DNA of 64,000 bases from Cylicocyclus nassatus (taxonomy: Eukaryota > Nematoda > Chromadorea > Rhabditida > Strongylidae): contig CATQJL010000001.1 of assembly GCA_958299035.1 (NCBI GenBank), forward strand, positions 24,084,653-24,148,652, in the 5' to 3' direction. The notes beneath the pieces were generated by a model. It saw only the letters and a program-made list of their open reading frames with translations, made no database searches and was not told the origin of the DNA. This document shows positions 37,441-49,200 of the stretch, piece by piece. The translations under genes were made by a program, and so were the position numbers. Positions within the stretch are counted from its first letter, which is position 1. The number at the start of each line of letters is the position of its first letter.

Positions 37441-39832
37441 AGAGCATTTTTTGAGAGGAGCTCTTCGGATGCTTCCACTTTGAAGGACATTTACAAAAAG
37501 CTGTACCCACCAAACACATAACTTTCTAAAATTAGGTCCGGAGTTTGCAGGTTTTTGCTGAAACTTATGAAGTTTTATTTTGCCAAAACATGTTTTCTCG
37601 CAATCGTATCTAAGGAATGAGTCTGCAAGAAAAATCTTCAAAAGTATTTTGGCAGCATTTATTTTTATGTCGAAAATTATGCAATATATATTAGTATCTA
37701 ACTGTAATGAGCACGAACATTTGCTTCAAAGGCCGGATATAAATCACCCGATTTCCTCCCCTCGCGATTCTCCTTTCGAAAATCCAAAGTTAGGGGGCTT
37801 TCTTCATACTTTTATCTCTGACTTTTATCATCAAGGAGACGCGAAGATGTTTATGAAATTTTTCTTTTCGAGGGAGATTTATGTAAGCAAATACGTTTAC
37901 ACGAAGAGCAGTTACGAATTTTTATAAATCAAAGCGACAGAACTTCTGCTTTAACCTAAATATGTTTCGCACTTCATTCAAAACTGCCCACTTTCATTAT
38001 TCTCTATGCAACAAAACTTTTTTTGTGTTTTTGCTTGTGAAATACATAATTATTTTCCCGAGATACATATATGGGGTTAAAAACATTCTCACATTAATGT
38101 GTGGACCTTGTTGTCAAAATAACATCAAATACCATCAGTTTTTACTTTACTTTCTGCAATATGCTTCATTGAGTTTGCTAGTAGCAGTAAGTTATCGCAT
38201 GAGTAATTGTGTGCCATGTCTCTCGATATTACAACGCCAAACTTGATTCAAAATTCAATTATGAATCTGGAAGCATATATACTTTAACTGCGAATCCTAA
38301 ATCAATAGAAATCACTGAATCAACAGAGTAAATTATTTTTTGCCTCAAGACACTAAACAGTTTTTTCACTTCCTTGAAGAGGCGAAAGAGTGCGCTATTT
38401 GGCTTGACTACTTTTTTTCAACGCCGGAACACTGAAACAACTTTCCGTATCTTTACTACAAGTAGCATTAAGTTTACACTTTTTTTTCGTAGCAAAAGAT
38501 ATCAGTAACTTGCGATTAAAGATTTTTTTCATGCGCTTAGTTACGGCAGACAATTGCTGCACAGGTTTTCGTCGAGATTTTTTGAAAGTCTACAACAACG
38601 TGTATTCGTAGCATGACTCTCTGACTTTCCTTGTATTCGTTTTGAAAAAATTTGCGCGTTTGTAAAGGTTCTGAAGATAAAATTTAAAATTTTGGCGGTG
38701 GACATCTTGATAAAAAATATTGAAACTGGATATCTTGTCTTTCAAGGCACAATACTTCAAAACATTTATTTTTACGAAAACAGAAGCACATGTAAGAAAC
38801 CTTGAAGGAAAAGTTTTCAAAAAGTATACCAGGATTTCTGTGAGCCATGTTTTTTTCTCCGTAAGAAGCGTTTCCAGAAAAGAGGTTTGGAGAGCTATAT
38901 TGATGTGTTTTAAGCTACTAAAAAATCAAAGAAACCACAAAGGAATTTGATATTTATTGAAATAATGGTATCTAGGTCTAATGGGTACAGTCACAAAGCG
39001 AGTCAAATTCGAATCGAAATTACTTTGAGAATCACTGAATTTGAATGGAATTACTTTTTTCCAGCTTGAATTCGGAGTGTGTCTCGTCTCTTTCCCTCTT
39101 GCCAGTCGAACTATACCTCCTCATGAATCAGCCGTCTCACAATGAACTTTTTTGAACCCAAAAAATTATATATTGACTTGGAAAACAGGAAAGTCCTCTT
39201 CAATGACTCCAAACTTTTTTTTGATATAAATATTGATAAAACTGGAAAGTGTTATGTTTTTATCAAAGTGATTTTGAGACAAATGGTATCACCAAAATTC
39301 TGGAACGCTGCATGAATGTGAAGTCGTCAATAAATATGTTTTTTGTCCTACTCTTTGCAACTTTGAAGAGTTTATGCTGTTTGGACGCTTTTATGAGAAG
39401 TTAAGATTCTCGGGAAAATTGACAAATCAGCTAATTCTGGCGTTTTCGTAGTAAACTCAAAAATCACAACTTTTCACACAGACGTCCAAACAGCACAAAT
39501 TTTTCACAATTGCAATGGGAAGACCAAAAACTTAGGTACTGAACATTTCAGCTTTTTCTGCGTCGTTCCAGATTTTTGGTGATAACTTTAGAAATCAAAG
39601 CTGAATCTTCCTTTTCCATTTTTATCTCTGCAGTCAGTGTGAAACAGAAGATTGACAAGACGGTATTCGAAAGCGAAAGACATAATCTTTCAAATAATAT
39701 TATGTATGCAATCCGTCGAGATACCGCAAATTTACAAAGTTTTAAAGCTGAAACTATAAAATTTTCGGGCCGACCTAATATTTAGTCATGGTTATTCTAG
39801 CAAAACTCTTGTAAGAAGAAGAAATGACATTA

Positions 39833-39974
39833 ACTATGGGAAACTGAATTTGCAGAAGTTAGTACTAATGTACTAAGTACTGTCAAGTCTGAGAATAGCT
39901 TCACTTATTTTATTTATTTATTATTTTACTTTATTATTTATTTTTTATTATTTATTTATTTTATTTATTTTTTA

Positions 39975-40006
<32 letters not shown>

Positions 40007-41705
40007 ATTCTTCACTTATTTTATTTTATTTTTCACTTATTTTCTGTGCCGTAAATTCTCTCGAGATTGGGGTTTTCACCGTTTTTTATGGAAATTGTGG
40101 AAAGAAACAAAATTTTCATTGCGAAAACTGATCGGCCACATAAAGAGTCTGCCGTAGCTCGAACAGCGAGACCACAGCTTCCATGTGCTGGATCTTTTCT
40201 TATTGCTAAGCTAACCTAGTTTTCCACCTGTAAAGAGTTTGTCTGGGAGCAAATACTGATGTAGAGAACTTCCACGCAAGGCTGTCACAAGAAAGTGTGA
40301 AACGGTGCCCACTTGTCCAAACGTAAATTGTTTTTTTCGATTTTTTTGTTAAAAGTGTTAAACATCGAGAAAGCTTGTTGGCTTTTTCGAACGTTTTTGC
40401 TCATCATAAACCAATTAATGTTTATAGTGATAATAAATAGCCATGAAAAGCATTACGAAGCCGCGATTAGGAAAAAATATTTTGCTATAATGGGATGGTT
40501 AGAATTTGATCGAGTAGCGGTTGGCGTTGAGATGCAACACGGCAAAAATTAGAATTCGAAGGGAATATTTGCTTGAAAACTGTAAACAAGTTCAAAGAGC
40601 ACCGCGACAGAAGGAAAAATGAGAATGTATGGTCTGATCAGATGGTTACCAGCGAATGTGCATATCCTGTTCTCTACTTATGTACTGTACATGGTTCCGA
40701 AACAAATAAAAATATTAAGACGGAGTTTTGAATGTAATTCGAAATTCCAATAACTAAAAAAAGGGTTTTTAATAGAACTCGAAAATCGATTAGCAAAAAA
40801 CGGAGTTTGAATGAGAAAACTTGAATAGTGTTCATATACAGAGATCACTTATACAAATGCATAATGCCTTGCGATGCGCCCGGCCAAGTCATTTGTTGGA
40901 TCTTGACTCCATTACTAAACACCGGTTTGACTAATTACATAACGATTTATGCATGAACATGGTGATTGCCGCCTGTATGCGGAAAACGGTGATTTTCAAG
41001 TACTAACGCTTTTTAGACCTCACTTACGCACTGAGTATATTTATTACTTTCAAAAAATGATAATAGCCCAAATGCTTGGCATGCCTATGAAATTTCTTGC
41101 TGAAAGGCAACGTAGAAATGAACCGCTGTCAAATTTTGGTATTATTAGGTAGTAGTTTTCCAAATAGACCGTAGCCTAACCTTACATTCAGTTCATGCGC
41201 TAAGCTCAGAAACGTGTTCTAATCCAAAAATGAGCTCACTCAGTGGAATTGGGGGGCTGTTTTTCGTAGCGCCTTTTCAGGACTTATCTCACAAAATGGA
41301 GGGTGGTTGGAGCTACGGTTTAATTGGGGAGGGGGAGGGGGGGGGGGGGACAATCACTTGATACCACTAAAATCCGACAGTGGTCAGTTCTGCTCACTGT
41401 TTATAAGATTCGCTCTTGATGAGATCACAAATGAGACTAGTGGAGCAGACTACGAAACTATTGCGTCAAGTCACAATGGAACTCACCGGTTAGGAGGGCA
41501 TCACAACTTTCCTAAGATTTTACTCGAAACCTTTGCAGAATTTCATTTCAATTATGAGAATTGAAACGAAGTTTAAGCTCAAAAAACCTTGAGGTATTAC
41601 CGAAATGTTTACTAACAATGCTACTTCAATATTACGAAACGACTTCAGCTCAAGATATCCGATGCAGTGCACAAGCATACATTGCAGTTTGTAAAGAAAT
41701 TGTAA
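39833..41705 (+). pseudogene. Ancient serpin relic B
   Basis: Paralogue of the relic at 7556. Recognisable pieces in order: an exon-2-like GANTDVENFHARLSQ followed by VQT, a stop, and IVFFD (about 40255-40345); an exon-3-like HYEAAIRKKYFAIMGWLEFD (about 40440-40515); helix-F-like KTVNKFKEHRDRRKNEN (about 40575-40640); CRLYAENGDFQVLTL (about 40968-41012); LTYALSIFITFKKM (about 41018-41060); SIMRIETK (about 41545-41570); and QDIRCSAQAYIAV (about 41650-41690). Exon 1 is disrupted by a roughly 130-bp TTTA-rich low-complexity stretch (39905-40040). Internal stops and missing acceptors rule out function. It lacks the two MITEs found in relic A and so serves as an empty-site reference. Confidence 0.6.
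39905..40040. repeat. TTTA-rich low-complexity tract
   Basis: Irregular TTTA/TTTTA units within the exon-1 region of serpin relic B. Confidence 0.88.
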
Positions 41706-42786
41706 AGCATAAAACGATACTTGCTTTGAGAATGATCATCTGCGAGATTATAAAATTGCACATATGATGGCAAAAATGTGCTAGCAGCTTTTGCACGGTA
41801 GAGTAACATATTAAAATATTACAAGCGAGACACATTGCATTCCAAATGACTATGCTTCAATTTGACCGAAATCGAAAAAAATTGAGGCAATCTGGTCGCT
41901 TTGGCTTTATAATTAATAAAGTGGCAATCTAGTACTTTGCTTGACATTTAAATCGTCACCCTTATTTTAGAGCTTATAACGTGCCTTATCCAACAGTTAA
42001 AACTTTATAACTCTTCCTCTGCAAAACGCTCGTTCACAGCGTACTGCTTACTCGTACGTGGGATTGATGCATCGGTTTCCTTTTTAGTCTCCGAAGCGAT
42101 TTTCTCTTTTCAGAATGCACCTCTTTCGAACGGACTTGAACTATTGCGTTAGTATGACGCGTGCTCTCCCACTGCGTCAAAATCAGGGCTGGCCATAGTA
42201 ACTCATAAGCAAGCTGGATATCGTTTTAGCAACAAAAAGCAAAGAGGGGCGCGAGCTGCAGTGGTTCCGTCTACGTCAATGCAATTTGACGCCGTGAATA
42301 AAACATTTTTTGTGCAAAAATTGGCATGTACCTTTTCAAGCTTTGTGGTTGAGACGTCTTCGCTTTCCAGTAAAGGCACCGTCCACTCAAATTAGGGTTG
42401 GTGAAATCTTGCCAGGGCTTGGGACGAGGTAGCATTCCGAAAATGCAAAAGAGAAGTTACTTTGGCTTTTGCAAATATTTACAAATTCCCTTTAACCCTT
42501 ATCCGAAATATCCGAGTCGAGTAAGAAATGAAACGTCGACTAAAAAATAACTTATTTGGACCCACAAAACAATCTGTGGGCCGTTTTTGTGATTTAGAAA
42601 AGACAGTTTTGAATTCGGGAATGATTCTGTTAAAGGATCCTCTAACTTTAAGAACGGTTTTTTGGAGGATGCTATATCTTTCATAGCAGACCATCCCTTC
42701 ATGTTCGTACTTACCGAAAATGTTAGTCTGATATTTATTAAACAATTTGTAGCATAAAAGATATCGCTTACTGCTATTAGGTTGTC

Positions 42787-43711
42787 CGGAAATTAATGCA
42801 GGTTTTGAATTTCAACCGCAATAAGTCATACACTTCTCATTTCTAAATAGGTTGCAAGGTACCATTCGATAGAGCAAAGCAAGCTCTACAAGGTGGCTAT
42901 CTTGCTTTAGCAACAGTTCTGAGCCACCACGAGTTTCGAGCCAGAAACTGAAAAGATTCAATTGCCTGAAAAATTGAGAAAAATCGTAACTCAGTTCATA
43001 ATAATCCTGCAAAATTTGCTCACATAAACCCAGTCCACATAAGACATCCATATACGCCGTTGCCGTATTTTTTCTCTGTTAGAAATCAAGAAAACGAAAA
43101 TTTTCATGCATTTGCCAAAGTGGTGCTGTGCCGCCCCCACATAAGTAATTGTATACTACAAACCCCGTAGAAGTAAAAACGTGATTTTTCAGCTCTTTAC
43201 AAGCTTTAGTTCTCGAGAAATCTGAATTTTAGCTTGGACCACCTAACTAATGAAGGCTATATTCGATATTTCTCAAGAACTAAAGCTTGTAGAGAGCTGA
43301 AAATTTACGTTTGTACTTCTACAGGTTTGTAGTATGCAACTACTTATGTGTGGGGGCGGCACAGCACCACTCTAACAAAGGCATGAAAATTTCCGTTTTC
43401 CTGATTTCCAACAAAGGAAAAAATACGGCAACGGCATACATAGATGTCTTATGTGGATAGTGTTTACATGAGCAAGTTAGAATTTTTGCAGGATTATTAT
43501 GAACTGAGTTACGATTTTTCTCAATTTTTCAGGCAGTTGAATCTTTTCATTTTCTGCCTCGAAACTCGTGGTGGCTCAGAATTGTTGCTAAAGCAAGATA
43601 TCCACCTTGTAGAGCTTGCTTTGCTCTATCGAATGGTACCTTGCAACCTATTTAGAAATGAGAAGTGTATGACTTATTGCGGTCGAAATTCAAAACCTGC
43701 ATAAATTTCCG
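42787..43711. mobile_element. Mariner-ended palindrome (~925 bp)
   Basis: Arms 42787-43225 and 43260-43711 are reverse complements around a ~34-bp centre. The left end reads TTAGGTTGTCCGGAAATTAA, a mariner-like terminus; the right terminus has decayed. The 79-86 aa ORFs in each arm reflect the symmetry. Confidence 0.8.
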
Positions 43712-44316
43712 TATTTATGATGACAGTAAAGATTCAAAAAAAACTGAGTAGCTTTTTTTCGTCTTAACTAATTTCAAACAAATTTTTACAAGGTCAAGCT
43801 AAGCTACATGGCTAAGCTTTCACAACTCAAAACCAAGTTGAGTGTAATTCAAAGATCATAAGTGATGTAAATGGTGTTCGCCTATGACTACTGCATTGGT
43901 ACTCTATAGAGTCGAAGCAATGTGTGTGCTCAAAAGTAAACAAAAATACAAAGAAAAAATATTGCTCAACTCAATTCTGCGTATTCCGCATTACATTTAA
44001 GACAGTATTTCAAGTAGTTAAAATTCTGCGTAACTGGGCATTTCTTAGACATGGGAGTGGCTGCATACTAATTGCTAGCTCTTTAGCAAAACTCGACGTT
44101 CCTGCTTTGCACTCACATAAAAATGATGTGAAGAAATCGTGAAAAAAAGCTTAAACAGTTGTTGCTGAGGCCTTTTTGCATTTATATCTGTAATCATGGT
44201 AAAGGAAAGGCCTCAGAATGGATGAAACGACGAAGACGAATGTTTGGGTGGATGCTGCATTACAAATGGTAGCACTGCTTAAAGTGTGCTTTTCTGATAA
44301 ATGTATCAATAATTAT

Positions 44317-44573
44317 CAGGGCTCGGCAGGAGGTGGCTTACAAGCAAGCTGGATATCGTTTTTGGGACGAAAAGCAAAGGGGGTTTCGTTTTTGTGACCG
44401 AAGAGACACGCAAAATTGGCTATTTGGTGACGTTTTTTTAGTCGACGTTTCGTTTTTTGGAGGATTTTTAGGGAATATGGTGGGGGGTCAAAGGGGACTT
44501 CGTAAAAATACCCAAAAGTCAAGGGGGACTTCGTTTTTTGCATTTTCATCTAACCACCTCGTGCCGAGCCCTG
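44317..44573. mobile_element. hAT-like MITE with perfect 8-bp TSD
   Basis: CAGGGCTCGGCA ends and ATAATTAT duplicated on both sides (44309-44316, 44574-44581). 257 bp, no transposase. Confidence 0.92.
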
Positions 44574-46280
44574 ATAATTATGCTAAATGCTTGCATTTAT
44601 GTTCAAAACTTGGAGAGAAAGGAAAGAAGAAGAGATAAGAAGGCTGAGCGACTGTCATTTGGAAGCTACTAATCTGCTCAGTAAATAGCCGTCATATTAT
44701 TCTATGGGCTGAAATAATTCATGATATACTTGGACGAGACAGATGGGTTTATCTTTATTTTCATCAGTTCAACCATCTACTTCCAAATTCTGATATTTTC
44801 ATTGAGTAACTATGCCTATCCGTTAAACCAACGCAGTAGGGCGATGCTTCCAAAACCATCGTGCCTTTCCATACTGCAATGCCCAAACAAAACATTGTGA
44901 AACATTGTGACTTAAAAAAACGTCAGTGAATGACTATTCCTGTTTGTGCCCAAAGCTCTAGCATTTGATATCGGAATGCCATTAAGCATCAATTTCTTTC
45001 GGCTGATTTATTCATGTTTGGTCGCTTCTGTGATTTGCATAGTGCTTATTCCCGAATCTACGTTTTATAGCGACATCGATCAAATAAATCGTGCATTTGA
45101 AAGCGTTTCTTCAAGCTTTGTTTCGGCGCATTCTACACTTTCCACGGCAGCTTTCGCTTGTCTCGAACGACAAGCTTTCATATATGCTTTACATGGATAC
45201 ATCGTCCGTGTTGAAAAAAAGTTTTTTGAGTTGACAGAATGAGTGGTAATAAACCCGTCTCGTTGTAAGCTTGCGGTTTTTGATGACAGACTATTGCTCA
45301 AAGATATCTAAAAGAGTTATAACATGTATTTTTGTGCGCGTACTTTCAAAATGTCTCACTGCTATCGCGAAGAACTTTGCAAAATCTGAAGCATCTTTTC
45401 TTTTTGTATATTGGTAGACATCACCTACTTCGACTGTGGCTGTTCGCCGAAAACGGAAAACTGCTCTTTCTCTCACTTTTTGCAAAAAAAGTAATCTTTT
45501 TACAAAAATAAAACTTTTTGTCGGAGTATTATATTCACTATATAATTCGTTATTTTCCCTTGAATCACTTCCAGTGTAGGGCCCAACAAAGCCAGCAGTG
45601 AATAAACAGCTAACGCTTGTTTCGGCTTTACCTCAAATTTAGTATGCAAACATTCTCTGCACGGACAAAATTAGGATTCGTTCAACGAAAAATCAGCACG
45701 AGAGAAAGGTGATGGGCGTTTGGTTTGGAAGGTTGATCTTGCCAAATTTAGGCTGGTTTGCAACTAATGCAAGCAGCCTAAACTAAGGCTAATGCATCGC
45801 TCACATACTTCTTTTGGATTTAGTTATTAAGGAAGTATGTTCAGTCGAAGTGACCTTCTTAGATGAGAGTATGCTTATTGAAGGGCCTAAAATGCTGACT
45901 CCAGATCTCCCTTTCTTATCTGCAGAGCATTTATGGACGAGGACTTACTAGCGCTTTTCGGGGAAACTTTGCCGACTTGCCAACAGCCGTGAAACTTTTT
46001 TTTTAGCTTCAGTGGAGCAGCGACAATCACTAAATCACTTCATCAAAAAAAAACTCTCAAATAAAAAACTTTCCTTTGCCTTAGAAACAAACTTTACTTG
46101 TCAGTTTTATGGGAAAACTTTTTGACTATGTCCATCGCAGATCCTTACATAAATTTCAAAATTCTTTAACGTTTTCTAGGAGTTGTTGCTGACGTGAGGC
46201 GGACTGTACAATGACTGTTGCGCCTCCCTCTCCAAGCAATGAGTAAGCAAGACTCCAAAAACCATATATAGCTTGAAAAA

Positions 46281-46289
46281 TTTTTTTAG
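46281..46289 (+). promoter_or_regulatory. Candidate trans-splice acceptor upstream of serpin ATG
   Basis: Seven T residues followed by AG, 7 bp before the chosen ATG at 46297. In nematodes this T-rich-AG arrangement just upstream of a start codon commonly receives a spliced leader. A TATATA string lies about 20 bp further upstream. It could instead be a cis acceptor for an undetected 5' exon. Confidence 0.4.
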
Positions 46290-46296
46290 CGCATCG

Positions 46297-49200
46297 ATGC
46301 AGATCGCAGAAATGAACTTTGGCCTAAATATGCTTCGGCAATCTCCTGCGTCTCAACAAATGGTAGTGTCTCCACTTTCGGTGATTTTCGCTCTTGCCAT
46401 GGTCCAGCTAGGAGCAAAAGGACGAACAAAGGCGCAAATCAATCAGCTAATTTCGAATGGTACGGTACTAGAGTAGCTTCTTATTCGAGAAGAACAGTTT
46501 CTATCAAAAAAGGAAAATGCAGCCGATTTCTTTTTTTACAACAGAAAGGACAAATTGTAAGAAATACCACTTTTCAATAATATATCTCTAATTTTCTCGC
46601 TCGTGTTGCACAAGTCTTCATCACATCTGTCAACTTGATTTTTGCCACTGTACGCAAGATCACCTCTCGAAATGAATTTACTTCGGACAGCACAAGCATA
46701 TCACGTCAAAACACATTTCTTTTGAGTCTTGTCTTTATAACTTTTTTGAGGAGCCGGCGATGATGCTATCGTAAAATTCTACTCGGATCTTTCAAAAAAT
46801 ATTACCAACTATTCGGATGGGGCGCAAGCCAAAATCGCAAACGGATTCTTTTTGGAGTAAGTCTTCTGTTTTTTTGTTCAGTTGCAATCTAATAAGTTTA
46901 TTCAAAACGTGAACTTCAAACGAGGAGGTGTAGATTTCTACAAAAGGCACTGTTCGAAGGCAAGATGATTCGAAAGGCTTATGACGTCAACTTTTACGCT
47001 TAACAAATGTACATGCTATACTTTTTATCTAGACCAGTAACAGTCGCTACGACATAGCAAACTTCACTCCTCCCTGCTCCCCCCCCCCCCCCCCGTACAG
47101 ATATTAGGTTGTTGCAAAAATAATGTCCGTTTTGCAAATTTTCACTTTGGAGGGTTATAACTTCTTTCAGTCTTCACATTTTTGAATGCAGTCAAGACCA
47201 TCAGAAACGGCAAACCTTTCTTAATTTAGCGCGTGCCTGCTCATACTGATATCGCAGTTGGGAAGAAAACCACGCGTCAAAATACTAAAAGTTTTTCTCT
47301 CGAAAACTTCTTCTTCAAGAGCTTACAACTCTCCTCAAGTTTTGTTCGTATGGCTGGCAATCAGCTTATTTTATAGCAGCAGACCAAGAGTTTATGAGGT
47401 TATGGAAAAGACTCTGACGAAAGAGTTCTGCGAAAAGAAAAGACAAAAATTCAAAGAAGTTCACTTTTTTAAGCCTACTTGTTGTAGGCTTGTAAGCGTC
47501 AAATTGTAAAAATTTTAAATTCTTTGCGCAGTGAATAGCTGAGTTTCTCTTCAAATATTGTAGTTGAGGTGTGCTAATCTCAAGCTTACAGAAATGGGCG
47601 AAGCTGTGGCGATTGCCTTAATTATGAGAAATTTCTGATCTATAGAATGCCAGCAGTGAGTAACTCTTTCGACGCGTCCATTTCTCAGTCCAGATATCTC
47701 CAAAAATCCGCTTAAGCACGCAGTAGGTAAACAATCTTCATCCAATAGAAATGCTATGTTTTCAGAAGAATTCGTTCATTTGCGCCTGAATTGTGGCCAC
47801 GGAAACTCGAGCATCGAAATTTCGATTTTGAGTGCAGTTATGGGAGGTGCTGGTGAAATTCTCACAGATGAGGATAGCAGCCGATTTCCACCATCGTTAG
47901 AAAGTACATGAAGAGCGCTTTCGAATGATATGCAAATTCTATATCGAAAAGGAAAGTTTGATGGAAAAAAGTTGTCTGAAATATAGGCCTAGAAAAACGG
48001 ACATTATTTTTGCAGCAACCTAATATTTCCAGTACTATCTCCATCATAAGCTTGATGCATAGTGTCTACAATTTTATCGCTTTTCGATTTGTGCAACAAC
48101 CATCACTCATTGCATGCCCACGTGTCTGCCATGGCGGCTGTGGTGCTCGTCCTGCGCCACCAAGCAAACTGTTTTTGGCTAGGGCATAGTTCTGCTCGTC
48201 GCGATTTCGACAAAACTCAGCTATGTCGCGTCGCGCCTGCTGCACCGGTGACTGGGCGATATTGTTGAGGTGAGGAGGTCCTGCAAGCTTTTTTTTATAA
48301 AAATGCACTGAGGTTTCAACTTGTTTTTCATTCAGCAAAATCTCCCTTCTAGAGTGGCTGTACAGAAAATTTGACCCTTTCCCAGATAGCTGTTTAGAAA
48401 ATTTGACTCTTTTTCCAACGAATTGTTGGGGTGACTTCCAAAACATCTCATTGGTTTGTTTTTTCTCTTAAAAAATGCTACACTGTAATGTTGGGTATTC
48501 TCACGTTTCGCTATCCCCACAAAAGCAAAAAACTTTCGCCTTTGTTTTTACCCTATTTCCAGGTGTATAAGCCGCATTTTTTCAAATTTCCCACGAGCTG
48601 CTCAGCTGCTTCATTGGGTTTCGAGGAGCGATCCTTACGCCTGCGATTCTTTCAGGCAGTACGCAGCAGGTATAGGGTTCTTTGGTTGCGAGGTCCTTTG
48701 TGTTCATGCTGGTTGATGTAAGCCAGGACCACCCCGCGGCTTATACACTTGAAAATAGGGTAATGCATCAGCACGAAACAGTCAAATTTGCGTTTGCTCT
48801 CTTTGCAGTTCTACGCTTTTTTCTCGAAAAGGCTTCAAGATAAATTTCTTTTCAAAACATTTCAAAACCCCGGCGTATTCCCCAGCTTTTTGTTTTTTGT
48901 GTTTGCTTCCTCCGTCAAAAACTTATCAAAACGTGTCCGAATGCTATTTATGTACGAAGGCCAGAATTCGAGTTTTTGAAAACTGATAAGCCCGTAAGAA
49001 TTTGAAACTTAAAAGATGGACAGATCGTGAAGGTTTTTACCGGAGCATTACTTAAGCAAGGCTAGATCGGAGAGTAAAGTAAGTGATTGCTACGAGAACA
49101 ATGCATCGTCGTAATCTCATCGCCCAAACCATCGAGCTAGGCGGCGATGAAATCGACGAAATTCTGAGCTCTATGCTCGATGCCTGACGCGTGATCAAGC

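Larger units (their letters stand above)
39790..41975 (+). repeat. Old segmental duplication, copy 2 (pairs with 7500-10215)
   Basis: Partner of 7500-10215. Lacks both MITEs of that copy but carries a TTTA microsatellite and a G-run near 41321-41350. Confidence 0.65.

Noticed and set aside
42812..43704. 79- and 86-aa ORFs with shared peptide in both orientations
   Set aside because: Mirror images of the mariner-ended palindrome arms; no transposase motifs.
44946..45242. 98-aa ORF with SDIDQINRAFESVSSSF
   Set aside because: Looks mildly helical/secreted but has no clear family, no splice-supported partner exon and no paralogue I could align with confidence.
47258..47509. Possible mariner transposase inside the 47104-48023 element
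   Set aside because: The 83-aa frame shows no helix-turn-helix or D,D,34D pattern; the element appears non-autonomous.
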